A stretch of DNA of 64,000 nt from JBBQNR01 sp038330145 (GCA_038330145.1 JBBQNR010000005.1:1-64000); one strand, 5' to 3'. Positions 10,401-18,732 are shown, counted from the stretch's first letter. Notes: generated by a model not told the origin, from the letters alone. Translations and numbers: made by a program.

Positions 10401-11871
10401 CCGGCAGGCCGTAGCCGAAGTGCTGGTCCCAGCCGGCCTGCGCCGGGTCGGGAACTCCGAGGCCGGCCGTGTCGGGCGCGGTGACGTCGAAGGCGGTCAT
10501 CGTCAGCAGCTGTTTGACCTCGTTCGGCGCCAGCGAAATGCCGCGCTGCCGGGCTGCGGAGATCAACAGGCCTGCGGCGCCCGATGCCTGGCCGGTCGCG
10601 GCCGATCCCGTGACGGCCGGCATCACGATGTGTGCGTGGCCGCTGTACTGGGTGGTGCCGGAGTTGCGGAACCAGGTCTGGAGCGGCGCGTTGGACGTCA
10701 GAGGCACGCCGTTGCCGGTGAAGAAGTCAAGGATCTGTTGCGGCGGGTCCTGGCCCAGGCCCTGGACGTCGGCGACGGTCCCCTGCACCTGCATCGCCTC
10801 GTCGTAGAGCGTCGGGATGTTGTGGTCCGCCGTGTTGAGGTCGGATGACACGATCGCGAAGAAGACGTTCTTCTCCTTGTACGCGTACTCGAATGCGGCA
10901 CGGGCGAACTTGGAGTTGAAGAGCGCGCCGACCGCGCCTTCGACGACCTCGATGTTGTTGTCCGCCGCATAGAGGGCCGCAAGCGCGTAGTTGTTGGTGT
11001 CGGTCACGAACGTGTCCCAGACGCGCATCGGCACGACCTGGCAGCGGGGGCAGACACCGATGCCCCCCGAAGCGTCGTTGCCGTCCTCGCCCGCCTCCCC
11101 GGCGCGACCGCTGCCGTGGTTGCTGGCGCTCGAGTAGCTGGACGCGTCGTAAGGGTCGTTGTCGTCGTCGAAGAAGTCCCAGCCGACGATGTCGTCGACG
11201 TAGCCGTTCGAATCGGCGTCGTTGCCGTTGCTGAAGGTGGCGATCAGGTCGCTGCCGTCGAGCATCGAGTCGGCCTCGTCGTTGCCGGCCGACTGCGTGA
11301 CGCGTGGGTCGCTCGAGTAGTCGTCGACGTTGAAGGCGCCGTCGCCGTTGCAGTCGTATTCGCCACAGGTGCTGGCGCCCTGCTGGGGCAGGGGAAGCTC
11401 GTTGCGGTTCAACCAGACCTTCTTGCGCAGCCCACTGCTGTTCCAGCGGATGCCGGTATCGAGGATTGCGACCTGGACGCTCGCAATGCCGGTGGAGTAC
11501 TTCCACGCCCTGTCGGCCGACACACCGGGAACCTGGCCCAGCGGGTTACGGCCGGCGAGTGTGTTCTGGCCCGAGTACCGCTGCACGTGCGGGTTTAGCG
11601 GGTCGTGGTACAGCGCGGTCGCGTGCGAGCCGTCGGGGGCGAAGCCGAAGCGCTCGTACTGCTGGCCGAACACGTTCGAGCAGGTCGGAGCTCCATCCTC
11701 GTCGTCGTGCTCGCAACGGTCGAACTCGGGATCATTCGGCGTGTTCAGCCGCACGCTCTCGCCGGGATTGCTGCCCGGAAACGATCGTGCCTGCGCGAAG
11801 GCCGGCACGGCTGACACCAGCACAAGCAAAACCAGGATCAATCTGGTGGTTCTGCGCGAACTCCCCCTCAC
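7456..11871 (-). CDS. Secreted subtilase-like (S8) protein with FG-GAP repeats and a shared C-terminal module
   Basis: 1471 aa. Residues 1-26 are a Sec signal peptide ending AFAQA. Residues ~115-500 match an S8 subtilase fold: Asp in VAILDTG (~138), a Ca-binding DCNGDGAFNVDDY stretch, NGYVDDIVGWDF, and His in NHGSGRAGE (~252). The serine motif GTSMASPHVAG is replaced by GSAATGQASGAAG (~422), so the nucleophile appears to be Ala and the protease may be dead. Residues ~640-1160 carry about eight FG-GAP/VCBS-like repeats (for example GDIDGDLEPEIV, GDLNNDGKLDIL), expected to form a Ca-binding propeller. An Fn3-like segment (~1165-1250) precedes a ~210-aa module also found at 12530-13180 and 21191-21650, ending FLRQGVFAP. 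Likely a surface or secreted adhesin-like protein. Confidence 0.88.
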   Translation of the reverse strand: MRGSSRRTTRLILVLLVLVSAVPAFAQARSFPGSNPGESVRLNTPNDPEFDRCEHDDEDGAPTCSNVFGQQYERFGFAPDGSHATALYHDPLNPHVQRYSGQNTLAGRNPLGQVPGVSADRAWKYSTGIASVQVAILDTGIRWNSSGLRKKVWLNRNELPLPQQGASTCGEYDCNGDGAFNVDDYSSDPRVTQSAGNDEADSMLDGSDLIATFSNGNDADSNGYVDDIVGWDFFDDDNDPYDASSYSSASNHGSGRAGEAGEDGNDASGGIGVCPRCQVVPMRVWDTFVTDTNNYALAALYAADNNIEVVEGAVGALFNSKFARAAFEYAYKEKNVFFAIVSSDLNTADHNIPTLYDEAMQVQGTVADVQGLGQDPPQQILDFFTGNGVPLTSNAPLQTWFRNSGTTQYSGHAHIVMPAVTGSAATGQASGAAGLLISAARQRGISLAPNEVKQLLTMTAFDVTAPDTAGLGVPDPAQAGWDQHFGYGLPDLGLALERIDQTKVPPQALVTSPEWFSPYNVNHQSTVDIKGRVSARTPSYQWKLQWAPGIEPAEADFQDVTDSFDTAPIDGTLGTIDLVEVRNALDARPGGGATVDPTAPSKGPGDKDPNEPAFTVRIVITDAQGNRAEDRKMLFAYRDATETYKKDIGSGGEASQRLFDVNGDNRLDTVLADSSGELHVLNADGSPLASFNGGQPVSTRLYANVHNGVPALNAVSPPREVLRTPAIGDIDGDLEPEIVDTAGEHVYAWNTDGSEVPGFPVRIDPALSLPQDRTRNNHIKRGFTASPVLGDLNNDGKLDILAAALDAHLYAWDGDGNALAGYPKKLRDPSIPGAEIITTPALGDITGDGRPEIVSPTQEFDANPTAPSTPPASGGLFSNILTNVLANVLGGSGRVYALDAGANVLPGWPTKPNGVVPDALPFVGPGVDHVLANVDGDPQLEVIGNLATGDVTATNGNATNAATYDASPSGGEHVDKSKVLNLFENPIAANIDGQPGPEVIKGGVTLNQLVNIGVGVGQNLPYNHVVQAWNAQTGASLPTFPQAVEDFQLLSSPSVADVSDAPGNEILVGTGLYYLRNINVAGVEGTGWPKFTGGWLFSTPATGDTDGDGKLDVTVTTREGNAFSWRTDQNACGTNDEWWTSRHDEWNTGAYGTDSRPPGTPEAMRIVQGSNTAVVSWVSPGDDWLCGQPTKYRIIESTSPIRHPTDGTVVGDFDPTVGPGQRQAKLVTNLNAQSTYFAVLYKDDNGNWGHLQSAAVPYPRPGGASPLSVPLVPEFQKCTSPNSQHVTPLNETSCSSPSLASSQLTMDKVGRGHGSARLDVLPGNPSTLGDEADLRISAAASDVRKRSDGSDYTGQVVLTTGIRMTDFANGPTASDPATVKDGELSVPITCMATPDPAIGSTCSVSTTSDTLVPGFAREGDRTIISTFSLTLEDAGPDGSVAPSPDPLGLGCPPTCGSGDESVFLRQGVFAP

Positions 11872-11967
11872 GCCCTACCTCCCCGCGGATTGTGAGCCCG
11901 GCCCTCCCCGATGCTACTCCGAGGCCGACACTCGGACGTGCGGCAAGGCTACACGAGATCGGCCGCC

Positions 11968-11990
11968 GCCGTTTGGTGACGGCAAACGGC
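11968..11990. promoter_or_regulatory. Perfect 8-bp inverted repeat upstream of the lipoprotein gene
   Basis: GCCGTTTG, 7-nt spacer GTGACGG, then CAAACGGC. It ends 26 nt before the lipoprotein ATG, in the 145-bp divergent gap with the FG-GAP gene. It could be a repressor operator or a 5' leader hairpin. No factor can be named. Confidence 0.35.
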
Positions 11991-12016
11991 GCGGGCGCCC
12001 GGGACGGCGGACTACC

Positions 12017-12526
12017 ATGGCTCGCATGACTGCTTCCGTGCGCCTGCTCGCCGTGCTCGTTCTCGCCAGCGCTGCGATGGTCGCGGGCTGCGGTGGGGAC
12101 GACTCCAAGAGCCCGGCCGCGCCGGCGACCCCGACGAGCCAGGACGGCGGCGCATCCGGAGCTTCCGGGCAGAGCGGCTCGTCCAAGTCCAAGGACGGGA
12201 GCGGCTTCACGAGCCCGCAGCAGCTCGCCGACGATCGCAAGAGCGCGCGCAGGCGCGCCCGCGCCCGCAGCCAGCGCAAACGGCAACCGAGCGGATTCGA
12301 CCCGGCCGTGCGCAGTAAGTACAAGGGCACGAGCCGCGTCGTCTACCACCAGGCTCGGCTGCGCTGCTTGGTGATACCCGCCAGCAGCCTCGCGCGTGCC
12401 TACGACGTCAGCGCCAACGATCCGAACAAGCTCGCCGAGGCCTACGCCAGGCGCGAGTTTCCGCCGACGCTGGCGCGCGCAGCCTACGACGGCTGCCGCG
12501 ACGGCCTCAGCAACAACCGCAAGTAA
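12017..12526 (+). CDS. Small lipoprotein of unknown function
   Basis: 169 aa from ATG 12017 (a second ATG lies at 12026). The N-terminus is a lipoprotein signal: a hydrophobic run LLAVLVLASAAMVAGC with Cys at about residue 25, followed by GGDD. A low-complexity Ser/Gly/Lys/Pro linker and a strongly basic stretch (SARRRARARSQRKR) lead into a short C-terminal domain, about 70 aa, with two cysteines (LRCLV and YDGCRDG) that may form a disulfide outside the cell. I do not recognise the family. It faces the metallophosphoesterase gene tail to tail, with 3 nt between stops. Confidence 0.75.
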   Translation: MARMTASVRLLAVLVLASAAMVAGCGGDDSKSPAAPATPTSQDGGASGASGQSGSSKSKDGSGFTSPQQLADDRKSARRRARARSQRKRQPSGFDPAVRSKYKGTSRVVYHQARLRCLVIPASSLARAYDVSANDPNKLAEAYARREFPPTLARAAYDGCRDGLSNNRK

Positions 12527-12529
12527 CGA

Positions 12530-15127
12530 CTACGGGGCGAAGATGCCCTGGCGCAGGAACACCCGCTCGTCGCCGGAGCCGCAGGTCGGCGGGCAGCCGA
12601 GGCCCAGCGGGTCGGGTGACGGCGTGACGGAGCCGTCGGGTCCGACGTCTCGCAGCTCGATCGAGAAGCTGGAGATGATCGTGCGGTCGCCCTCCCGCGC
12701 GAAGCCGGGCACGAGCGTGTCGGCCGTCGTGCTCAGGTTGCAGGCCCCTCCTTGCGGCGCAGCCGGAGTGGCGCTGCAGTCGACCGGGACAGAGAAGCGA
12801 AAGTCCTGCGCCGTGCCGGACTGGCTCTGCGTCGAGCCGTTCGCCCCGTCGGTGACGCGCAGCATGCTGCTCAGCAGCAGGTCGCCCGTGTAGTCGGAGT
12901 CGTTGTCGGCGCGGCGCACGTCCGAGGCCGAGGCCTGGATCTTCAGGTCGGCTTCGTCGGCGGCGGTCGATGGGTTGCCCGGCACCACATCGAGCCGCGC
13001 GGAGCCAGTGCCCTGACCCGTGCGTGAGGTGGTGAGCAGGCTCGACTCCAGCTGCGGCGACGTGCAGGACTGCTCGTCCAGCGGGGCGACGTGCTCGCTG
13101 TCGGGCGAGCTGCACTGCCGGTATTCCGGCACCATCGGCACCCTCAGCGGCGTCGCGCCCCCAGGCCGTGGATAGCGGACTCGTGGGTCTCGCACCAGCA
13201 GCTCGACGTCGCCGTCTGTCTCGTTGCCCTGGCCACCTCCACCCGGACCGGCCTGGGGGTCGTTGTAGGTGAACGTGCGGCCGATCGAGGCCAGCTGATC
13301 GATGTTGAACGCGCCGGCTGGGCCGGGCGGCGGATTGGCTGCCGGCGCCGCCAGATCGAGCAGCGTGCCGAAGATCGACAGCGTGCCGTCGCGGTTGTTC
13401 ATCACCTCGAGCAGGCGATTCTGGGTAGGCCAGTCGGCATGCGCCGCGCTTTCGATGCCCCACCAGGCGCCACCGTTGGTGCGCGGGAAGGGAACCACGC
13501 GGTTCTGGTGCGTGTGACCGGCGACGAATGCGATCACGTGCGGGTAGCGGTCGATCAGCTCGGTGAGGCTCTCGCGCGGGTCGCCCGGGAACCGGTCCTG
13601 GCCGAGGTGGACCGGACTCGACGAACGCGGGTCCTGGTCGCAGCCGGGGTTGCGGTTGTGCTCGGGCGAGTCGCCGTGGCTGTGGTTGCTGCCGTCGCAG
13701 GGCGATGCCGCCTCGTCCGGAACGTCGGAGGTGAGCGAGCCCACGGGGTGATGGCCGAACAGCACGACCAGGCGATCACGAGCGGTGGCATCGTCGAGCT
13801 CGTTCTTCAGCCACTGGAACTGCGGGTCGTCGAGGTTGCCGTTGGCCGACTGCTCCACGACGCCGCCCTCGGAGACCGTGTCGAGGCCGATGAAGCGGAA
13901 ACCGGGGGCCTGCGGCGGATCCCAGGCGTAATACGAGGCCACTCCGTTCGAGGCCGCGTTCTCGGCGGGGTCGACGAAGCCGAAGCCGTGGGCGTTGTCC
14001 TGGTTGTTCACGCCGTATAGAGACTTGATCTGTCGTTTGTCGGCGAAGCGCCGCTCCGGATCCGGCGGCACGGGCATCGAAGCCGCCGCGGGACCGAGCA
14101 GCACGCCGGGATCGAAGAACCCCGTCGAAGGCTGAGCCGACGCGAGCATCTTCAGGCAGCCGGTCGCAATCTCCTCGAATGCCGCGTTTGCGTCCTCGTT
14201 GCCCTGAACCAGGCCGTCGTGATTGCCGTTCGCGACGTACGAGGGGACGTCGAGGCCCTGCGGCTGGAACGTGATCTGCTGTGCGCGATCGAGCAGGCCG
14301 GGGTAAGCGGGCCAGCCGGCGATAGCCCATGAGGCGCGCGGGTCGTTGGGATCGTAGAAGTAGGGATTCGACCCCTCTTCGTAGTCGTTGTAGTCCTGAA
14401 CGCCGGTATAGCGTGCTGCCTCGGCAAGGTTCTCGGGTGTCGGCGGCACGGCGGCACAACTCGGATGCGCCGCGGTGTCGTAGTCCTCGGGCTCGGCGCT
14501 GCCGCTGTTGAAGTTGAGTGGCTGGCGGCCCTCGATCAGCTCCCGCACCCAGCGCGTCTCGTTGCGCTGCATGTTGTCGGCATTGTCGCCGGTCAGCAGC
14601 GCCAGGTCCATCGCGGCGTGGCTGCCGTCGCCCGCGGCGACGGGACTCGCATCTGCGAACAGGTTCATCTGCTGGATCGACGAGTCGACCTCGAACGGCA
14701 CCAGCGCCTCCTGCGGCCGCCATGCGGCCTGGCCGACGCCGAAGGGGTCTTCGTCGAGGAATTCCACTCGCGCCGGGGACTCCTCGTCGGCGAGCTGGAA
14801 GTCGGTCAGCTGCCCGAAATAGGCGAGCGAGCGCCGCCGCTGGTCACGCCCGGCCTGCGCGTTCGGGATCGCGGCGTTGCCTTCGGACGCGCCGTCCCTC
14901 ACCCTGTAGCTCGAACTGGTCGACACCACGTGGAGATTCGAGTAGCCGTTCTCCGGATTGCTTCCGGTGATCTTCTGTTCGAGCGTGGTGTGGCCGGCGG
15001 CGTCAAAGAAGAGATGAGACGCCTGCGACGTGCCGGCGATTGCCAGCGGCAGGATGGCGACGAGTACGACGAGCCAAAGGTGGCGCCTGCCGCTTGCATG
15101 GCGGCGGAGCCTCGATGAGATGAACAT
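12530..15127 (-). CDS. Secreted calcineurin-like metallophosphoesterase with the shared C-terminal module
   Basis: 865 aa. I start at ATG 15127 (GGGAGG about 9 nt upstream), giving MFISSRLRRHASG and a signal peptide ending GTSQASH. Metallophosphoesterase motifs are widely spaced: LTDFQLADE (the first DxH reads DxQ), LLTGDNADN, NGNHD, LFGHHPVG and VAGHTHQNR. Long inserts between motifs resemble the PPA1498-type family of actinobacterial phosphoesterases (TIGR03767, from memory). Residues ~655-865 are the module shared with the FG-GAP protein and the pseudogene at 21191-21897, ending FLRQGIFAP. Likely an extracellular phosphodiesterase or nucleotidase; substrate unknown. Confidence 0.88.
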   Translation of the reverse strand: MFISSRLRRHASGRRHLWLVVLVAILPLAIAGTSQASHLFFDAAGHTTLEQKITGSNPENGYSNLHVVSTSSSYRVRDGASEGNAAIPNAQAGRDQRRRSLAYFGQLTDFQLADEESPARVEFLDEDPFGVGQAAWRPQEALVPFEVDSSIQQMNLFADASPVAAGDGSHAAMDLALLTGDNADNMQRNETRWVRELIEGRQPLNFNSGSAEPEDYDTAAHPSCAAVPPTPENLAEAARYTGVQDYNDYEEGSNPYFYDPNDPRASWAIAGWPAYPGLLDRAQQITFQPQGLDVPSYVANGNHDGLVQGNEDANAAFEEIATGCLKMLASAQPSTGFFDPGVLLGPAAASMPVPPDPERRFADKRQIKSLYGVNNQDNAHGFGFVDPAENAASNGVASYYAWDPPQAPGFRFIGLDTVSEGGVVEQSANGNLDDPQFQWLKNELDDATARDRLVVLFGHHPVGSLTSDVPDEAASPCDGSNHSHGDSPEHNRNPGCDQDPRSSSPVHLGQDRFPGDPRESLTELIDRYPHVIAFVAGHTHQNRVVPFPRTNGGAWWGIESAAHADWPTQNRLLEVMNNRDGTLSIFGTLLDLAAPAANPPPGPAGAFNIDQLASIGRTFTYNDPQAGPGGGGQGNETDGDVELLVRDPRVRYPRPGGATPLRVPMVPEYRQCSSPDSEHVAPLDEQSCTSPQLESSLLTTSRTGQGTGSARLDVVPGNPSTAADEADLKIQASASDVRRADNDSDYTGDLLLSSMLRVTDGANGSTQSQSGTAQDFRFSVPVDCSATPAAPQGGACNLSTTADTLVPGFAREGDRTIISSFSIELRDVGPDGSVTPSPDPLGLGCPPTCGSGDERVFLRQGIFAP

Positions 15128-15254
15128 GCGCTGCGACCTCCCCGTGGTCTGATGCGAGCGCAAGCATAGCGCCAACCAGGCCGGTCGTCTGAGAAAAGGC
15201 GGTGGCCGACGCGGCTCATATCATCGGTTTGCCGCCCTGGGCCGGGCCGCTGCC

Positions 15255-16622
15255 ATGTTTGCTGCTCGCAGGATCGACAAGCTGAAGGAAAGGCGCGATG
15301 TCTACGGGCTGATCGTGGCCCTTTGGCACAAGCGCCAGTCGACGCGGCGGCGAGCGGCGTTCGCGCTCGGAGAGTTGGACGACCGGCGCGCCGTGGCGCC
15401 GCTGACCGGCACGCTCGCCGACGCCAAGTCGCCGGTGCGGGCCGCGGCCGCTCACGCGTTGCGGCAGCTGGCGGACAGGCGTGCGGTCGACCCACTGATC
15501 CCGCTGCTGAACGACTCGACGAAACAGGTGCGCCTGGCGGCGGTGAGAGCCCTTGGCGAGTTGCGCGACGGGCGCGCGACGGAGCCGCTCGTGACCGTGA
15601 TCAACAACGAGGACGAGGACAGCGAGGTGCGCTGGGCGGCCGCCGAGGCGCTCGGCGAGATCGGCGACCCGCGCGCGTTCGAGCCGCTGTTCGCCGCCCT
15701 CAACAGCCGCTCGATCGGTGGCGCGGCCCGCGAAGCGCTGTCGCAGGTGATGAGCGCGGAGTCGGTCCCGGCGCTGGTCGCCGCGCTCAAGCACAGCGAG
15801 CCGGAGGTTCGCCTGTTCGCCAAGGGAGCGCTTGTCGGCTGGTGGGGAAGCTCGGCCGTCGAGCCGCTTGCGGCCGCGTTGCACAATCGCGACTCCGAGG
15901 TCCGCTCGCTGGCGGCCATCGGCCTCAGCCACACTGAGGCGCCCGAGGCGGGACCGCCGTTGATAGAGGCGCTGCACGACAGCGACGCCAAGGTGCGCGG
16001 CGCCGCAGCACGTGCGCTGTCCGGCCTGCTACAGGTCGTCGAGCGCGTCAACGGCGGCGTGTCGGCGAGGGACTGGGAAGGCGTCGACGCGCTCATCCGC
16101 GCTCTCGAGGACAAGTCGGCCGGCGTGCGCTTCTGGTCGGCTCGAGCGCTCGGGCGAAGCGGCGCCGCGAGGGCGGTGCTGCCGTTGGTGCAGGCGCTCG
16201 GCGACCGTAAGTCGAGTGTGCGCGCGGCGGCGGCGGAGGCACTAGGCGAGCTCGACTCCGACCAGGCGGAGGGAGCCCTGATTGCCGCACTGCGCGATCG
16301 CGACTCCGCCGTGCGGGCGCAGGCGGCCCGCTCGCTGGGCCGGATCGGCGACTGGGAATCGACCGAGGCGCTGATCGAGGTACTCGGCGACCGCAACGAG
16401 GAGGCCGCAGCAGCCGCCGCTTCGGCTTTGGGCGACGTCGGCGACCCTGCTGCCGCCGAGCCGCTGATCGGAGCGCTTCGCAGCCGACGTGGACATGTCC
16501 GCGACGCGGCCGAGGTGGCGCTCAAGCAACTCGGCGACTCGCCCGCCTGCGCACCAGTTGTCGAGGCGCTGCGCGAGAGCACCGCGGAGCGGCCCGGCCT
16601 CTGGTCGCGCCGCGGCCGCTGA
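15255..16622 (+). CDS. HEAT-repeat (PBS-lyase-like) scaffold protein
   Basis: 455 aa made almost entirely of ~31-aa HEAT-like repeats with the recurring pattern VRxAAAxALGxLGDxRAVxPLIxAL, about thirteen copies. The first ~30 residues (MFAARRIDKLKERRDVYGL) are non-repetitive and the last ~20 basic. There is no signal peptide or membrane segment, so the protein is predicted cytosolic. These proteins are usually protein-protein scaffolds; a lyase role is not implied. It lies 88 bp upstream of the GGDEF-HD-GYP gene on the same strand, but a candidate promoter separates them. Confidence 0.85.
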   Translation: MFAARRIDKLKERRDVYGLIVALWHKRQSTRRRAAFALGELDDRRAVAPLTGTLADAKSPVRAAAAHALRQLADRRAVDPLIPLLNDSTKQVRLAAVRALGELRDGRATEPLVTVINNEDEDSEVRWAAAEALGEIGDPRAFEPLFAALNSRSIGGAAREALSQVMSAESVPALVAALKHSEPEVRLFAKGALVGWWGSSAVEPLAAALHNRDSEVRSLAAIGLSHTEAPEAGPPLIEALHDSDAKVRGAAARALSGLLQVVERVNGGVSARDWEGVDALIRALEDKSAGVRFWSARALGRSGAARAVLPLVQALGDRKSSVRAAAAEALGELDSDQAEGALIAALRDRDSAVRAQAARSLGRIGDWESTEALIEVLGDRNEEAAAAAASALGDVGDPAAAEPLIGALRSRRGHVRDAAEVALKQLGDSPACAPVVEALRESTAERPGLWSRRGR

Positions 16623-16660
16623 CGCGCCTGGACGCCGGCCGTTAGCGCGCTCTCATGTCC

Positions 16661-16687
16661 TCAAGTCGGCAGGGCGCCGGCCCGATA
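16661..16687 (+). promoter_or_regulatory. Sigma-28-like promoter candidate for the GGDEF-HD-GYP gene
   Basis: TCAAGTC (16661-16667), 14-nt spacer, CCGATA (16682-16687), ending 23 nt before ATG 16711. The -10 matches the CCGATA core of flagellar (FliA/SigD-type) promoters and the -35 resembles TAAAGT. Its position fits a short leader containing the CGAGGA ribosome site. Assignment is by pattern only. Confidence 0.4.
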
Positions 16688-16710
16688 CCTCATTCGAGGA
16701 CCTTTCGTAC

Positions 16711-18732
16711 ATGGGAGAACGAATTCACGGGCTCGGCTCACGGTCGAGCCTGCTCATGATCACGACCGTGGCTCTGCTGCTCCACCTGGCCCATGCCGTG
16801 ACGGGCCTCGGTGGCCAGCACGCCGACACGGTGCTGGGTGAGCCGCTCTACAGCGGCCTCGTGATTGCCGGAGCGGCGGCCTGCGGACTGCGCGCCGTCA
16901 ACGTCAAGACCGACCGGGCGGCCTGGTTCGCGCTCGCCGGAGGCCTCGCAGCCCTGGGGGTCGGGTCGGCCCTCTCGGGCCTGAGCGACAACCCGCCCTT
17001 TCCATCCGCGGGCGACGCAGTCGCACTGCTGCTCTATCCGGCGGCCTGTGCCTCGATGTTCCTGTTCCTGCGCGACAGGGTCGCCAGGCCATTGGTGGGA
17101 CAGCTGCTCGACGCCGCGATCGCGGCGCTCGCTGCCACGGCGGTCGGGGCGATGCTCCTCTATCACGCTTCCCCGGGACTGGCCAACCCCAGCTCGGCCG
17201 CGAGCGCGACGCAGGCCGCATTCGCTGCCGGTGACCTGATCGTGATCGCCGCAATGGTCGGCGCCTGCGCTCTGACCGGTTGGCGCTTCGACCGTGCATG
17301 GGTGCTCGCCGGAGCCGGACTGGTCGCCGGAGCGCTTGGGGACCTGGCGCACACGCATCACGCGGCGCTGGGATTCCACTCCGCTCACGCGGCGCTCACC
17401 ATTGGCTGGCCCGCAGCGGCGCTGCTCGTCTGCTTCGGAGCCTTCGAGCCGCCGGAGCCGGGTCGCGGCAAGAACCCCTCCTACTGGCGCGTGCTGGTGG
17501 TCCCGATGCTGTTCGCACTCGTCGCCGCGGCCACGGTCGTCTATGGACAGTTCGCCCAGATTGGATCGCTGGCCTTCGCTCTCGCGCTCGCATCGCTGTT
17601 GGCCGCGACCGTGCGACCGGCAATCGGCTTCCGCGAGAACGTGCGTGTGCTGAGCCGCAGCCAGCACGAGGCTCTCACCGATTCGCTCACCGGTCTCGGC
17701 AACCGGCGCAGCCTGATGACGGACCTGCGTGAACTGATCAAGGCGGCAGACCGCAACTCGTCGAGGGTCCTGATCCTGTTCGATCTCGATGGCTTCAAGC
17801 AGTACAACGACACCTTCGGTCACCCAGCCGGCGACGCACTGCTGGCGCGGCTGGGCGCGAACCTCCAGAAGGCGGTCGGCCCCTACGGAGGCGTCTACCG
17901 CATGGGCGGCGACGAGTTCTGTGTGCTGCTGATGGTCGGGATGGCGAGTTCCCGCACACTCACGTCGATCGCCGCCGCGGCGCTCTCGGAGCGCGGCGAG
18001 GGCTTCAACGTCCGCGCCTCGTACGGCGCCGTGATGATTCCCGACGAGGCAAGGGAACCCGCACTCGCCCTCAAGATCGCCGACCAGCGCATGTACGCGC
18101 AGAAGGAGAAGCGGCGTCCCTCGACCAGCCGTCAGACGCGCGACATCCTGCTGCAGGTGTTGCGTGAGCGAGACCCCGAGCTGGGCGAGCACATGTCGGC
18201 TGTGGGAGAGCTGTCGCGCAGGGTCGGCCAGCGCATGAGGCTGCTGCCCGAGGAGCTCGACGAGACGGTTCGCGCCGCGGAGCTGCACGACATCGGAAAG
18301 ATGGCGATTCCCGACGCGATCCTCCACAAACGCGGACCGCTCGATGAGCGCGAGTGGGCGTTCGTCCACAAGCACACCATCATCGGCGAGCGAATACTCA
18401 GCGCGGCCCCCGCACTCATTCCGGTGGCCAAGGTTGTGCGCTCCAGTCACGAGCGCTGGGACGGGCACGGATATCCCGACGGCCTGGCGGGTGACGCGAT
18501 CCCGCTCGGAGCCCGCATCGTCTCGGTCTGCGACGCGTATCACGCGATGACGTCCGCGCGCCCGTACGGCGAGACGCTCGACCGAGATGAAGGGCTGACG
18601 GAGCTTCGCAAGGCGGCGGGCTCGGAGTTCGACGCGCGTGTCGTCGCGGCGATCTGCGATGTCATCTCCGAGTCGCAGTTGATGCCGCGGAAGAGCATGG
18701 GGCCGGTCGCCGGCGCCCCGAAGCTCGCCTAG
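16711..18732 (+). CDS. Membrane-bound GGDEF and HD-GYP c-di-GMP enzyme
   Basis: 673 aa from ATG 16711 (CGAGGA 10 nt upstream). Residues 1-310 contain about eight or nine hydrophobic helices, an MHYT/7TM-like sensory region. Residues ~320-480 are a diguanylate cyclase domain with intact GGDEF (YRMGGDEF) and DLDGFKQYNDTFGH. The RxxD inhibitory site expected just upstream is not present (KAVGPYGG). Residues ~485-650 are an HD-GYP phosphodiesterase: LHDIGKMAIPD, HTIIGERIL, SHERWDGHGYPDGL and CDAYHAM, all intact. One protein thus carries both synthesis and hydrolysis modules for c-di-GMP. Its stop abuts that of the convergent topoisomerase gene (18732/18733). Confidence 0.9.
   Translation: MGERIHGLGSRSSLLMITTVALLLHLAHAVTGLGGQHADTVLGEPLYSGLVIAGAAACGLRAVNVKTDRAAWFALAGGLAALGVGSALSGLSDNPPFPSAGDAVALLLYPAACASMFLFLRDRVARPLVGQLLDAAIAALAATAVGAMLLYHASPGLANPSSAASATQAAFAAGDLIVIAAMVGACALTGWRFDRAWVLAGAGLVAGALGDLAHTHHAALGFHSAHAALTIGWPAAALLVCFGAFEPPEPGRGKNPSYWRVLVVPMLFALVAAATVVYGQFAQIGSLAFALALASLLAATVRPAIGFRENVRVLSRSQHEALTDSLTGLGNRRSLMTDLRELIKAADRNSSRVLILFDLDGFKQYNDTFGHPAGDALLARLGANLQKAVGPYGGVYRMGGDEFCVLLMVGMASSRTLTSIAAAALSERGEGFNVRASYGAVMIPDEAREPALALKIADQRMYAQKEKRRPSTSRQTRDILLQVLRERDPELGEHMSAVGELSRRVGQRMRLLPEELDETVRAAELHDIGKMAIPDAILHKRGPLDEREWAFVHKHTIIGERILSAAPALIPVAKVVRSSHERWDGHGYPDGLAGDAIPLGARIVSVCDAYHAMTSARPYGETLDRDEGLTELRKAAGSEFDARVVAAICDVISESQLMPRKSMGPVAGAPKLA

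Noticed and set aside
16738..18543. A 601-codon minus-strand frame antisense to the GGDEF-HD-GYP gene
   Set aside because: High-GC antisense opening with no recognisable domain; the plus strand carries intact GGDEF and HD-GYP motifs.
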